Position numbers and translations under genes: made by a program. Source: a bacterium (GTDB lineage Bacteria; Bacillota; Clostridia; Oscillospirales; Acutalibacteraceae). From it: a stretch of 64,000 nucleotides of DNA. The stretch covers positions 1-64,000 of the forward strand of contig JALFLK010000011.1 of the NCBI GenBank assembly GCA_022774755.1, given 5' to 3'. The notes under the pieces were generated by a model, which saw only the letters and a program-made list of their open reading frames with translations, did not search any database and was not told where the DNA came from. This document shows, piece by piece, positions 1 through 6,790 of the stretch (the stretch's first letter is position 1; each line of letters starts with the position of its first letter).

Positions 1-891
1 AGCCTTTTCGGTTCGCCGGAAAAGGTGGCAAATGAAATTCGTGAAACGATGAAGTTTGAACTCGGCTTGACGATTTCTGTGGGTGTTTCCTTTAATAAGA
101 TATTTGCGAAGCTTGGCTCGGATATGAAGAAACCGGACGCAGTAACCGTGATACCAAAGGACACATTCAGAGAAAAGATTTGGGGACTTCCTGCCGCTGA
201 CCTGCTCGGTGTAGGACGGGCAACCCAGCGAGTGCTTGACAGCTATTGTATTCGTACCATCGGGGATTTAGCGAATACCGACCCTGAGTTCTTACGCAGA
301 AGATTAGGAAAGAACGGAGTAGTTTTATGGAACTATGCCAATGGTAACGACCTTTCCCTTGTTGCCAAGAAAGACTTCGTTTCTCCTATAAAAAGCGTAG
401 GACACGGTATAACAACGGTAGCAGACTTAGAGAAACCGGAGCAGGTGTGGCCCGTGTTTCTCGAGTTAACCCAAGACATCGGACACAAGCTCCGTGTTCA
501 CGGACTAAGTGCAGAAGGTGTCGCAATACATATTAGAGACAACACACTCAATACAAGGCAATGGCAGACGAAGATTGCACTTCCTACACAGTCTCCGATG
601 ATTATTGCAAAGACCGCTTTTCAGTTGTTTGAAAAGAGATATGGGTGGAACAACCCTATCCGTTCTGTGACGGTACAAGCCATAAATCTTGTTCCACAAG
701 ACACGCCCCGTCAAATAGATATGTTTATGGACGCCGCAAAACAGGACAAATTGGAGCGAATGGAAAAGTGTGTTGAAGAAATCAGACGGCGCTTCGGAAA
801 GGACAGCATAAGGAATGGGGTTCTGTGTCAGAACCTGCGGCTACCACCGGAAAAAGCCGAAATCACTATGCCGACAGGTATGGTCGGTTAA
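1..891 (+). CDS. Y-family DNA polymerase (ImpB/MucB/UmuC-type), 5' end outside window
   Basis: This is a translesion polymerase of the Y family, which copies damaged DNA. The reading frame is open from base 1, so the N-terminal palm with its first catalytic acidic residues lies outside the window. The visible 296 residues start with the typical LFGSPEKVANEIR palm/fingers stretch. They continue with GVSFNKIFAKLGSDMKKPD, the helix-hairpin-helix region GVGRATQRVL and a little-finger domain ending near residue 280. Y-family polymerases of this type are common cargo on clostridial conjugative elements. A degenerate S24-like gene follows 12 bases downstream, echoing umuDC order. The internal GTG at 25 is not the start, because the homologous sequence continues upstream of it. 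Confidence 0.9.
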   Translation, partial: SLFGSPEKVANEIRETMKFELGLTISVGVSFNKIFAKLGSDMKKPDAVTVIPKDTFREKIWGLPAADLLGVGRATQRVLDSYCIRTIGDLANTDPEFLRRRLGKNGVVLWNYANGNDLSLVAKKDFVSPIKSVGHGITTVADLEKPEQVWPVFLELTQDIGHKLRVHGLSAEGVAIHIRDNTLNTRQWQTKIALPTQSPMIIAKTAFQLFEKRYGWNNPIRSVTVQAINLVPQDTPRQIDMFMDAAKQDKLERMEKCVEEIRRRFGKDSIRNGVLCQNLRLPPEKAEITMPTGMVG

Positions 892-903
892 GGAGGGCTT
901 ATT

Positions 904-1203
904 GTGATTGACGAAAAAGAGGTTACGGCTTATGTTGCGATACCCGACTGCTTTTTGCAGGGGTGCAGCGAAGATATTGTTATCTTCCGTGCGGACGGCG
1001 GAAACCATTTTACCGACTACGGTATATATGAAGGAATGTTCCTTTTCTTTGACCGGAAAAAACGCTTTAAGAAAGGAAGGCTTTCCTGTTACATCAATAC
1101 TGCCGGAGATGACCGACCCAAGTACAGGGTGTCGGATAAGAACATCGACGGATACAGGCACTTGGGAAGATTGGTTTTGACTTTGAGAAATTACGAGGTA
1201 TAA
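904..1203 (+). CDS. Degenerate S24 (LexA/UmuD)-like small protein
   Basis: A 99-residue protein starting at GTG 904 behind a strong AAGGAGGG site. Residues 30-60 (GGNHFTDYGIYEGMFLFFD) align by eye with the S24 peptidase core GDSM-x-GI-x-GD, and the C-terminus (GYRHLGRLVLTLRNYE) resembles the end of LexA/UmuD domains. The catalytic serine of GDSM is absent (the motif reads GGNHF) and no catalytic lysine is evident, so proteolytic activity is unlikely. It sits directly after the UmuC-like polymerase and may be a non-catalytic partner of it, which is inference. The family assignment rests on pattern resemblance only. Confidence 0.6.
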   Translation: MIDEKEVTAYVAIPDCFLQGCSEDIVIFRADGGNHFTDYGIYEGMFLFFDRKKRFKKGRLSCYINTAGDDRPKYRVSDKNIDGYRHLGRLVLTLRNYEV

Positions 1204-1205
1204 AA

Positions 1206-1457
1206 ATGGAATCCGATAGAAGAAAAGTTTATGTTGAAGTAAATGTAACACACAGACCTGATGGAACGGCTCGTCCGAATTCCATCAAGTTTGAGAATGA
1301 TGAAAAATATGAGATAGACCGTGTAATTCAGAAATGCCGTGCGGCTTCCACCAAAGTCGGAGGAACCGGTATCCGCTACACGGTACAGATTTGCGGCAAG
1401 CCCACATTTCTGTTCGACGAAGAAAACGGAAAGTGGTTTGTAGAAGCAAAATCCTAA
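1206..1457 (+). CDS. Conserved element-borne hypothetical protein
   Basis: An 83-residue protein starting two bases after the previous stop, so it is probably translationally coupled. It has no signal peptide, membrane segment or cysteine pair that suggests a metal site. The sequence alternates short beta-like stretches (KVYVEVNVTH, RYTVQICGKPTFLF) with a charged middle (KFENDEKYEIDRVIQKC), consistent with a small soluble alpha/beta protein. I do not recognise a function. The tight spacing with the polymerase, the S24-like gene and the ImmA-like gene marks it as part of one cargo operon of the mobile element. Confidence 0.65.
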   Translation: MESDRRKVYVEVNVTHRPDGTARPNSIKFENDEKYEIDRVIQKCRAASTKVGGTGIRYTVQICGKPTFLFDEENGKWFVEAKS

Positions 1458-1476
1458 TGGTAGGAGGTTTTGTAAC

Positions 1477-2208
1477 TTGAAACATTTATCGAGATTTGAC
1501 ATCGAAGCGATTGCCGACAAATATGTTCAGGCATATATGGCACTTCCCGATGTCCGTAACACACAAATATACAGAATTGACCCGGAGCTTCTCTTGGAGA
1601 AGGTTCTCGGATTGAATGTCGAATACCAGCACCTATCCTATGACGGTAGTATTCTCGGAATGACCTCATTTACGGAAATGGGTGTTCAGGTATTTGAAGA
1701 TGATGATAACGAAGCCTTTTTCTTTTTGGACGGGAAAACCGTTCTTGTGGAAAAGGACTTGAACTTTGACAGCAAGCTGAAAGGCAGAAAGAATTTCACC
1801 TTAATGCACGAGGGCAGCCATCAGATATTTAAGATGTTGTTCCCGAATGATTACGGTGTAACACAGAAATCTGCCGGAGTACATTATTACAAGGCAAATT
1901 CCGAGAGGAATAAGCCAATATCCGATTGGGAGGAATGGCAGGCAAATACGCTTGGAGCTGCTATTCTTATTCCTGAAAACCTCATAAAACAAGGAATGTA
2001 TCTGTTCAGTCTCGGCGAAAAGATTGAATGCCTGAACAAGATATACTTTCCGGGCGTATATAAGAGATTTGATGCACTTGCCGATTTTTTAGGGTGTTCC
2101 AAAAAAGCACTTGCTATACGAATGAAACAGCTCGGACTTTTGAAAAAGGAGTATCTTGATAATCCTTTTGATTTGGTTACGGTTTATCCGGAGGTGAGCG
2201 AGCTATGA
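1477..2208 (+). CDS. ImmA/IrrE-family metallo-endopeptidase
   Basis: A 243-residue protein with TTG start 1477, chosen because a perfect AGGAGG lies just upstream. It carries the zinc-protease signature HEGSH at residues 111-115 (HExxH) in the context FTLMHEGSHQIF, followed by DWEEWQANTLGAAILIP near residue 155-165. That second motif is typical of ImmA/IrrE peptidases (COG2856), where the E of EWQAN supplies the third ligand. In ICEBs1, ImmA cleaves the ImmR repressor after DNA damage and so derepresses the element. The same role here is inference, since no cognate XRE repressor lies beside it in the window. The stop overlaps the next start by four bases (ATGA). Confidence 0.85.
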   Translation: MKHLSRFDIEAIADKYVQAYMALPDVRNTQIYRIDPELLLEKVLGLNVEYQHLSYDGSILGMTSFTEMGVQVFEDDDNEAFFFLDGKTVLVEKDLNFDSKLKGRKNFTLMHEGSHQIFKMLFPNDYGVTQKSAGVHYYKANSERNKPISDWEEWQANTLGAAILIPENLIKQGMYLFSLGEKIECLNKIYFPGVYKRFDALADFLGCSKKALAIRMKQLGLLKKEYLDNPFDLVTVYPEVSEL

Positions 2209-2402
2209 AATCGTTGGAACAAAAGATAATCGTAAGGTGCAAAAACTGTGGCTGGCGTATTTTTGACAAGGTAACAATGACAACAGGCGTGATTGAACTG
2301 AAATGTCCGAACTGCCACAGAGTAGTAGAGGTTGACCTATCCCTACGCAAGGGAACGGTCAAGTACAGATTAACAAGAAGTAATAACAGAGCGAACAATT
2401 AA
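2205..2402 (+). CDS. Com-like zinc-ribbon protein
   Basis: A 65-residue protein with two CxxC pairs: CKNCGW near residues 13-16 and CPNCHR near residues 37-40, separated by a short beta segment (GVIELKCPNC). This matches the small Com-type zinc ribbon found in phage Mu and in many Firmicute conjugative elements. Mu Com is a translational activator that binds the mom mRNA. The present gene sits immediately before a highly structured leader of the sigma-like gene (2403-2646), so an RNA-binding role on that leader is an attractive guess, not a demonstrated one. The start overlaps the ImmA-like stop by four bases. Confidence 0.75.
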   Translation: MKSLEQKIIVRCKNCGWRIFDKVTMTTGVIELKCPNCHRVVEVDLSLRKGTVKYRLTRSNNRANN

Positions 2403-2413
2403 ATATCGGGCAG

Positions 2414-2437
2414 ATGTACCGAGCCACGAGTCCTTGA
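2414..2437 (+). other. Possible very short ORF at the head of the leader
   Basis: ATG 2414 opens a seven-codon frame (MYRATSP) that ends in TGA inside the GAGC arm of the first GAAA hairpin. Only a weak GGGCAG precedes it. It is listed because its stop lies within a hairpin, as expected of a leader peptide, but translation is doubtful. Confidence 0.2.
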
Positions 2438-2546
2438 GCGAAAGCTCCTGAGTCATCAAATTGCCGGACACTGAGAATTACGGGATAGAAATATCCTAAT
2501 GTTCTTGGTGTCCGGCTTTTTTGTCGCTCCCGAAAGGAGCAAGACC

Positions 2547-2588
2547 GTGACATATAAGTGGCTGGCATATATCGCCAAGTATCCGTAA
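2547..2588 (+). CDS. Putative 13-residue leader peptide
   Basis: GTG 2547 opens a 13-codon frame (MTYKWLAYIAKYP) ending in TAA at 2586-2588. A GGAGC ribosome binding site lies at 2536-2540 with six bases of spacing, and that site is itself the 3' arm of the hairpin 2526-2540. The stop codon falls inside the 5' arm (from 2585) of the stem that hides the ribosome binding site of the downstream sigma-like gene. A ribosome reaching the stop would therefore open that stem. The peptide is rich in aromatic residues (Y, W, Y, Y). A role as a sensing or coupling leader is inferred from this geometry alone. Confidence 0.5.
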   Translation: MTYKWLAYIAKYP

Positions 2589-2646
2589 TCTCCGAATTTT
2601 TGATTTCAACCAAATTCAAAAATTCAAATTCAAGGAGATTACGACA

Positions 2647-3231
2647 ATGACAAAACTTACATTAGAACAACAGGAATTATTATTTGCGAATGACTGCAAG
2701 CTCATCAATCTTCGGTATGAATACCACGGTTACACAGGCACGGAGAAATGGGCGATTGTAACAGAACTGGCGGAAGAAGAATTGTGGGTTAAATACCCTG
2801 ATGTTATCCGTCGGTACACACCGTTCATTCTGCTTTCTATGGCTCAGGGTGAAGTGATTGACGAGTCATACAGGAACAACGATAAGTACGAAAAGCGAGC
2901 AAAAAGAACAATCGATGTGTATGGGTATGAAGATGACATCTCTGAACAATTCCACCGGGAACTGATTACTCCGTTTGTTGACCCGTTTGAGCAAGCGGAG
3001 GAAGAACGGATTGAGGAAGAAAAGGAACAGCTCCGCCAGTTAGAAATTGCGAAAGTCAGAAAGGTATTGGAAATGCTGAAACCTGTTCAGAGAGAAAGAC
3101 TGATTAAAGCGATTTTATTAGGTATGAGTTCAAGAAAAATCGCAAAGGAAGAAGGCGTATATTACAGCGTTGTAGATAAGTCGATTGCTGCCGCAAGAAA
3201 AAATTTTAAGAAATTTTATGAAAACCTCTGA
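2647..3231 (+). CDS. Sigma-70 region 4-like DNA-binding protein of the mobile element
   Basis: A 194-residue protein. Its C-terminal third (about residues 135-190) is a helix-turn-helix like sigma-70 region 4: KVLEMLKPVQRERLIKAIL, then MSSRKIAKEEGVYYSVVDKSIAAARKNFKKF. The N-terminal part is charged and shows no clear region 2, so it may be an accessory regulator and not a true sigma factor. Such proteins are frequent in Tn916/Tn1549-like elements upstream of the excision module. GGAG at 2634-2637 is the ribosome binding site, with a nine-base gap to ATG 2647, and it is buried in the leader stem. This makes the gene the likely regulated output of the leader. Confidence 0.75.
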   Translation: MTKLTLEQQELLFANDCKLINLRYEYHGYTGTEKWAIVTELAEEELWVKYPDVIRRYTPFILLSMAQGEVIDESYRNNDKYEKRAKRTIDVYGYEDDISEQFHRELITPFVDPFEQAEEERIEEEKEQLRQLEIAKVRKVLEMLKPVQRERLIKAILLGMSSRKIAKEEGVYYSVVDKSIAAARKNFKKFYENL

Positions 3232-3340
3232 TTTTGGGTGTGCATTTTGACCCCCTTTGTCCAAATGAGTGAAGGGGTTATTTCAATTCCGGATACGAAA
3301 TGCACTTTCAAAACTAAATGAACAGAGAGGTTATACATAT

Positions 3341-3901
3341 ATGCAGAGAAAAGAAATTCGGCGTGGAGATTTATTCTACTACGATTTTGGAAAAAGAGAG
3401 GGGTCTGTCCAGTCGGGTGAGAGACCTGTAATGGTAATTCAGGCGGACAACTTTAATGCAAATGCTCCGACAATTATTGTTGCGGCTGTTACGGCTGTGA
3501 TGAAAAAGAAGTATCTTCCTTCACACATCATTTTGGGTGAGGACTTCGGTCTGAAGAAGCCGTCAATGGTTCTTCTTGAACAGATACAGACCGTCAATAA
3601 GGATGAACTGACAGACTACATTGGTTCGGTAAACGACGAAAGGCTTTGGAAGCAAATTAACGCAGCTCTTAAAAAGACTTTCGGTTTATGGATTTACAAC
3701 ACAGACAGAAACGGAGATGTTCGCTGCTTATGTCCCAAGTGCCTGAGCGACTATATCCACGACCCGAATTATGTTGTCAGGCGTCTTGACCCTTTTGCGA
3801 AAAGCAAAGACCACTGCGATAAGTGCAATAACAGCGGTTGGGATTATATCGTTTATGACAAACGCACCTCGATCAAAGGAAAGGGGTGCAGGAATGTCTA
3901 A
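3341..3901 (+). CDS. PemK/MazF-like toxin with C-terminal zinc ribbon
   Basis: A 186-residue protein. ATG 3341 is chosen because an AGAGAGG site precedes it, although the frame is open from 3269. Residues 5-115 follow the MazF/PemK fold: IRRGDLFYYDFG, then SVQSGERPVMVIQADNFN, then a PSMVLLEQIQTVNKDEL strand-helix pattern. MazF-type enzymes are ribosome-independent mRNA endonucleases. Residues 129-174 form an unusual tail with CPKC (131-134) and CDKC (159-162), which looks like a zinc ribbon. No antitoxin gene is adjacent, so function as a conventional toxin is uncertain. It overlaps the first excisionase-like gene by eight bases. Confidence 0.75.
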   Translation: MQRKEIRRGDLFYYDFGKREGSVQSGERPVMVIQADNFNANAPTIIVAAVTAVMKKKYLPSHIILGEDFGLKKPSMVLLEQIQTVNKDELTDYIGSVNDERLWKQINAALKKTFGLWIYNTDRNGDVRCLCPKCLSDYIHDPNYVVRRLDPFAKSKDHCDKCNNSGWDYIVYDKRTSIKGKGCRNV

Positions 3902-4115
3902 ACAAATCAGGAACAAGTTCAAATATGATATTCCGATTTATCACAGACCTATTATTTCCGTTGACGAAGCGACAGCTTATTCAGGAATAGGAAGAACTAA
4001 ATTGTATGAGTTGACCACAATGGAAAATTGCCCTTTTGTAATTTGGGTAGGGACACGAAGGGTGATTAAAAGAAAATCATTTGTTGAGTATCTTGAAAGG
4101 CAATACTCAATTTAG
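3894..4115 (+). CDS. Excisionase-like winged-helix protein, copy 1 of 5
   Basis: A 73-residue protein. ATG 3894 is preceded by AGGAAAGGGG and overlaps the toxin-like stop. The core IPIYHRPIISVDEATAYSGI and IGRTKLYELT resembles Tn916 Xis (IPIWER, EEASKYF, IGENKLRRL), followed by a basic wing (GTRRVIKRKSF) and the ending YLERQYSI. Xis proteins bend DNA at the element ends and direct integrase toward excision. Four further homologues follow in tandem on the same strand ahead of the integrase. Its membership in the family is clear from shared residues, but whether this copy acts in excision or as a transcriptional regulator cannot be read from the sequence. Confidence 0.75.
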   Translation: MSKQIRNKFKYDIPIYHRPIISVDEATAYSGIGRTKLYELTTMENCPFVIWVGTRRVIKRKSFVEYLERQYSI

Positions 4116-4212
4116 CCTAAATGTCAAGTATGCGATGAGTCAATTCGCATCATTGGCTCATCGCAATTTTTCCAGTATCCTTTATGGCAGAAACGGCAAG
4201 GAGGTCATAGAG

Positions 4213-4446
4213 ATGTCGGAAAAAAGAGCAACAAGAGTCAGGAATAAATATAAGTATGATGTTCCTTTATGGCACAGACCCATACTGTCTGTGGCAGAGG
4301 CTACCGAGTATTTTGGAATAGGCAGCAACAAGATATATGAATTGACAGAAAAAGAAAACTGCCCATTTGTTATTTGGATAGGTTCAAGGAGAGTTATTAA
4401 GAGAACTGCGTTTGAACGATTTCTTGAAAAGCAGTATTCGATTTAG
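4213..4446 (+). CDS. Excisionase-like protein, copy 2 of 5
   Basis: A 77-residue protein with ATG 4213 behind AAGGAGG (4198-4204). It is the closest relative of copy 1: both begin with an R-N-K-x-KYD stretch, carry the block HRPI-S-EAT (a V or A after S) and a CPFVIW-G-RRVIKR wing, and end in LE-QYSI. The 97-base gap between copies 1 and 2 has no further frame with a good ribosome binding site. The similarity points to local gene duplication within the element. Function is presumed to be recombination directionality or regulation. Confidence 0.75.
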   Translation: MSEKRATRVRNKYKYDVPLWHRPILSVAEATEYFGIGSNKIYELTEKENCPFVIWIGSRRVIKRTAFERFLEKQYSI

Positions 4447-4467
4447 GTAGGAATGGAGGAAATAGAA

Positions 4468-4680
4468 ATGGCAGAGAATAAAAAGCAGTTTGAAATTCCG
4501 TTGTATGAAAAGCCTTTTCTTTCGATAGAAGAAGCGTCTGTATATACGGGAATCGGCAGAGACAAGTTATACGAACTTACAAATCCGGAAGATTGTCCTT
4601 TCGTTTTATGGATTGGCAATCGCCGAATGATTAAGAGAAGGGTTTTTGATGAGTACATTGAAAAATGCTACTCAATATGA
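4468..4680 (+). CDS. Excisionase-like protein, copy 3 of 5
   Basis: A 70-residue protein. ATG 4468 is preferred over ATG 4453, because the ribosome binding site GGAGGA at 4455-4460 lies between them. The family pattern is complete: EIPLYEKPFLSIEEASVYTGI, GRDKLYELT, CPFVLWIGNRRMIKRRVF, and the shared end YSI. It is the shortest of the five. It is separated by about 20 bases from copy 2 and 15 from copy 4, consistent with a single transcript. Confidence 0.75.
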   Translation: MAENKKQFEIPLYEKPFLSIEEASVYTGIGRDKLYELTNPEDCPFVLWIGNRRMIKRRVFDEYIEKCYSI

Positions 4681-4695
4681 TGGGAGGTGTTAGTA

Positions 4696-4929
4696 ATGGA
4701 CAATAAAGAAACGGCAGAGCATTTTAGAAGCAGGAGTTCAGAAGTACCTTTATGGCACAGACAGAATATCTCAGTAGAAGAAGCCAGTGGGTACACAGGA
4801 CTTGGAAGAGACACGATATATTCTCTCACGCAGGAAGATGACTGTGACTTTGTATTAAAAGTCGGACACAGAACGATGATAAAGCGAAAAAAGTTCGAGA
4901 ATTATTTGGAAAACCTTTCGTCGATATAG
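4696..4929 (+). CDS. Excisionase-like protein, copy 4 of 5
   Basis: A 77-residue protein starting at ATG 4696 behind GGGAGG (4682-4687). It keeps PLWHRQNISVEEASGYTGLGRDTIYSLT and the basic wing HRTMIKRKKFENYLE. It replaces the CPFVIW block of copies 1 to 3 with CDFVLK and ends in SSI, not YSI. It is therefore more diverged than copies 1 to 3 while remaining full length, which argues for retained function and not decay. Confidence 0.75.
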   Translation: MDNKETAEHFRSRSSEVPLWHRQNISVEEASGYTGLGRDTIYSLTQEDDCDFVLKVGHRTMIKRKKFENYLENLSSI

Positions 4930-4941
4930 GAGGTGCTTTAG

Positions 4942-5193
4942 GTGTTAAGAGTTATTAGTGAAGAAATCACTGCTTACAGAAGGCAGATTGATGAAAGAAA
5001 AAATGATTTACCACTATGGGAACGAAAAGTCCTTACTTGTGATGAAGCAGCCGCATATTCCGGAATTGGTATTAGAAGGCTGAGAAAAATGGCATTGGCA
5101 AAAGGGTGTCCGTTTGCTATTGCAAATGGTACACAGATTTTGATAGCAAGAGAAAAGTTTGACGCTTATATGGATAAAGCGGAAAAGGTTTAG
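4942..5193 (+). CDS. Excisionase-like protein, copy 5 of 5 (most Tn916 Xis-like)
   Basis: An 83-residue protein from GTG 4942 with AGGAGG at 4928-4933. Its core NDLPLWERKVLTCDEAAAYSGIG then RRLRKMALAKG is the closest of the five to Tn916 Xis, which has the WER motif and an LRRLAEE helix. The C-terminal wing is TQILIAREKFDAYMDKAEKV. It lies 12 bases before the integrase gene, the usual xis-int order. It is the best candidate for the true excisionase, and copies 1 to 4 may be paralogues with other tasks. Confidence 0.8.
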   Translation: MLRVISEEITAYRRQIDERKNDLPLWERKVLTCDEAAAYSGIGIRRLRKMALAKGCPFAIANGTQILIAREKFDAYMDKAEKV

Positions 5194-5205
5194 GAGGAAA
5201 AGAAA

Positions 5206-6465
5206 ATGGCAAAGACAAAAAGACGAGATAAATCAAGAGTGGTTCTCCGCACAGGAGAATCACAACGTGCAGACGGTACATATCATTATAGTTGGACGGA
5301 TGCAAATCGCAAAAGGCGTTATGTATATGCCAAGACACTCGATGAGCTTCGCTACAAAGAGGAGCAGATTGAAAAAGATAAAAAAGACGGCATAAAGGCA
5401 GAAGCTCGATATACTACCCTCAATGATATGTATGAGCTTTGGAAAGACTTGAAACGAGGTCTTAAAAACAATACCTTTGAAAACTATAAGTATATGTATG
5501 AGACATTCGTTCGTAATCAAATTGGCTCAAAGACGGTATCTTCTTTGAAAAAGACAGATATTAAAAGGTTCTATAATTACCTTGCAGATGAAAGACATCT
5601 AAAACCGGCGACTATTGACAATATCCATACGGTTCTTCATCAGATTTTGGATATGGCAGTTGATGATGATTATCTCAGAAATAACCCTTCCAATAATGTG
5701 CTGAAAGAGTTAAAGCAGTCCCATTGTTTTCAAACGGAGAAACGCAGAGCCTTAACGAGACCGGAACAGGAATTATTTTTGAGCTATCTGAAGAATACAC
5801 CGTCTGCAAGTTTGTGGTATCCAATTTTTGCGGTGTTGGTTGGAACGGGACTTCGTGTTGGTGAAGCAACGGGTCTCAGATGGTGCGACATTGATTTGGA
5901 CGAAGGAATTATCAATGTTAATCATACGCTGGTATATTATGACCATAGAACCGACGGTAGTAAGCGTGGCTGCTATTTTAATATCAATACCACGAAAACG
6001 CCGGCTGGCAAACGCCAAGTCCCGATGTTGGATTTCGTCAAAGAAGCATTCCTTATGGAAAAAGAAAGACAGGAGCTTCTTGATATTCATTGTGAAGCTG
6101 TTGTAGACGGATATACTGATTTTATCTTTCTTAACCGTTTTGGACAACCGCAACATCAGGCAACCCTTAACAAAGCAATCCGTCGTATTATCCGTGACTG
6201 CAATGATGAACAGTTTCTGAAAGATGAAAATGCAAAGGTTTTGCTTCCGCATTTTAGCTGCCACTCATTAAGGCATACATTCACGACAAGAATGTGTGAA
6301 GCAGGGGTTAATGTAAAGGTTATCCAGGATACGCTTGGACACAAAGATATTTCTACAACCCTTAATATTTATACCGATGTGACGAAGGAGTTAAGGAGGT
6401 CTGAATTTGAAGGTCTTGACTCGTACTTCAAAAATGAGTATAATAAGGCGAATGAAGTATTATAA
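5206..6465 (+). CDS. int: Tyrosine integrase of the mobile element (Tn916 Int-like)
   Basis: A 419-residue site-specific recombinase that integrates and excises the element. Residues 1-65 form the arm-binding domain (basic start, SWTDANRKRRYVYAKT), residues 70-170 the SAM-like core-binding domain and 180-410 the catalytic domain. Catalytic residues are visible: R217 (TGLRVGE), probable K264, H353 and R356 (HSLRH), H379 (LGHKD) and nucleophile Y389 (NIYTDVT). ATG 5206 follows TAGGAGG. Being the last gene before a repeat-containing non-coding end region, it marks the right-hand end of the element. Confidence 0.93.
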   Translation: MAKTKRRDKSRVVLRTGESQRADGTYHYSWTDANRKRRYVYAKTLDELRYKEEQIEKDKKDGIKAEARYTTLNDMYELWKDLKRGLKNNTFENYKYMYETFVRNQIGSKTVSSLKKTDIKRFYNYLADERHLKPATIDNIHTVLHQILDMAVDDDYLRNNPSNNVLKELKQSHCFQTEKRRALTRPEQELFLSYLKNTPSASLWYPIFAVLVGTGLRVGEATGLRWCDIDLDEGIINVNHTLVYYDHRTDGSKRGCYFNINTTKTPAGKRQVPMLDFVKEAFLMEKERQELLDIHCEAVVDGYTDFIFLNRFGQPQHQATLNKAIRRIIRDCNDEQFLKDENAKVLLPHFSCHSLRHTFTTRMCEAGVNVKVIQDTLGHKDISTTLNIYTDVTKELRRSEFEGLDSYFKNEYNKANEVL

Positions 6466-6790
6466 ACTGCTCGTTTTCGTGGGCATTAGATTTACATCAT
6501 TTACACCAATTTCTACAAATAATGCTGCTCCGAGGGTGTACGTTTAGGAGATAGGAAAGTCTAAAAATGGGCTTCAAACAACATATCAGTAGAACTTGGC
6601 AGATGATAGAACAGCAAGTGAATGATGTACCATTTCGTCCCAACGATGAAGTCACTGGATAAGTAACAGTCAGAAAAACCCGGTTTTATGCGGGTTTCGG
6701 GACTTAACAAACCATAAAAATTTACCTCTTTATACCAAATTTACACCAATCGGTGCAAAAACGGTACTGAGTCGAGAAAAGTAAATATGC
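6466..6790. other. Non-coding right end of the mobile element with integrase-arm-like repeats
   Basis: No gene is seen here. The 10-base word TTACACCAAT occurs at 6501-6510 and again at 6741-6750, each in an A/T-rich setting, with related TTTACATCAT and TTTACCTCTT words alongside. Such direct repeats next to int are expected of arm-type binding sites in Tn916-like elements. The exact attachment core cannot be fixed because the left end of the element is outside the window. The A/T-rich block around 6775-6800 is the most likely neighbourhood. Confidence 0.5.
6675..6698 (+). terminator. Terminator-like hairpin after the integrase
   Basis: The inverted repeat AACCCG / CGGGTT encloses GTTTTATG and is followed by TCGGGA without a long T run. 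It probably ends the xis-int transcript, but the missing T tract lowers confidence. Confidence 0.45.

Larger units (their letters stand above)
2403..2646 (+). promoter_or_regulatory. Structured leader with terminator-like stem, mini-ORF and hidden ribosome binding sites
   Basis: In order this region holds a hairpin GAGC-GAAA-GCTC (2436-2447) and a long stem GCCGGACAC (2463-2471) with GTGTCCGGC (2508-2516) followed by six T, enclosing a GGGATA-GAAA-TATCCT hairpin (2482-2497). Next come GCTCC-CGAAA-GGAGC (2526-2540) and a mini-ORF (2547-2588). Last is a long stem pairing 2585-2603 with 2616-2625 and 2634-2642, which covers the GGAG site of the next gene. The arrangement suggests attenuation followed by translational coupling. 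I do not recognise it as a named RNA family. Confidence 0.7.

Noticed and set aside
841-1251. A minus-strand frame opposite the S24-like gene
   Set aside because: It is antisense to an operon with good ribosome binding sites and has no family resemblance.
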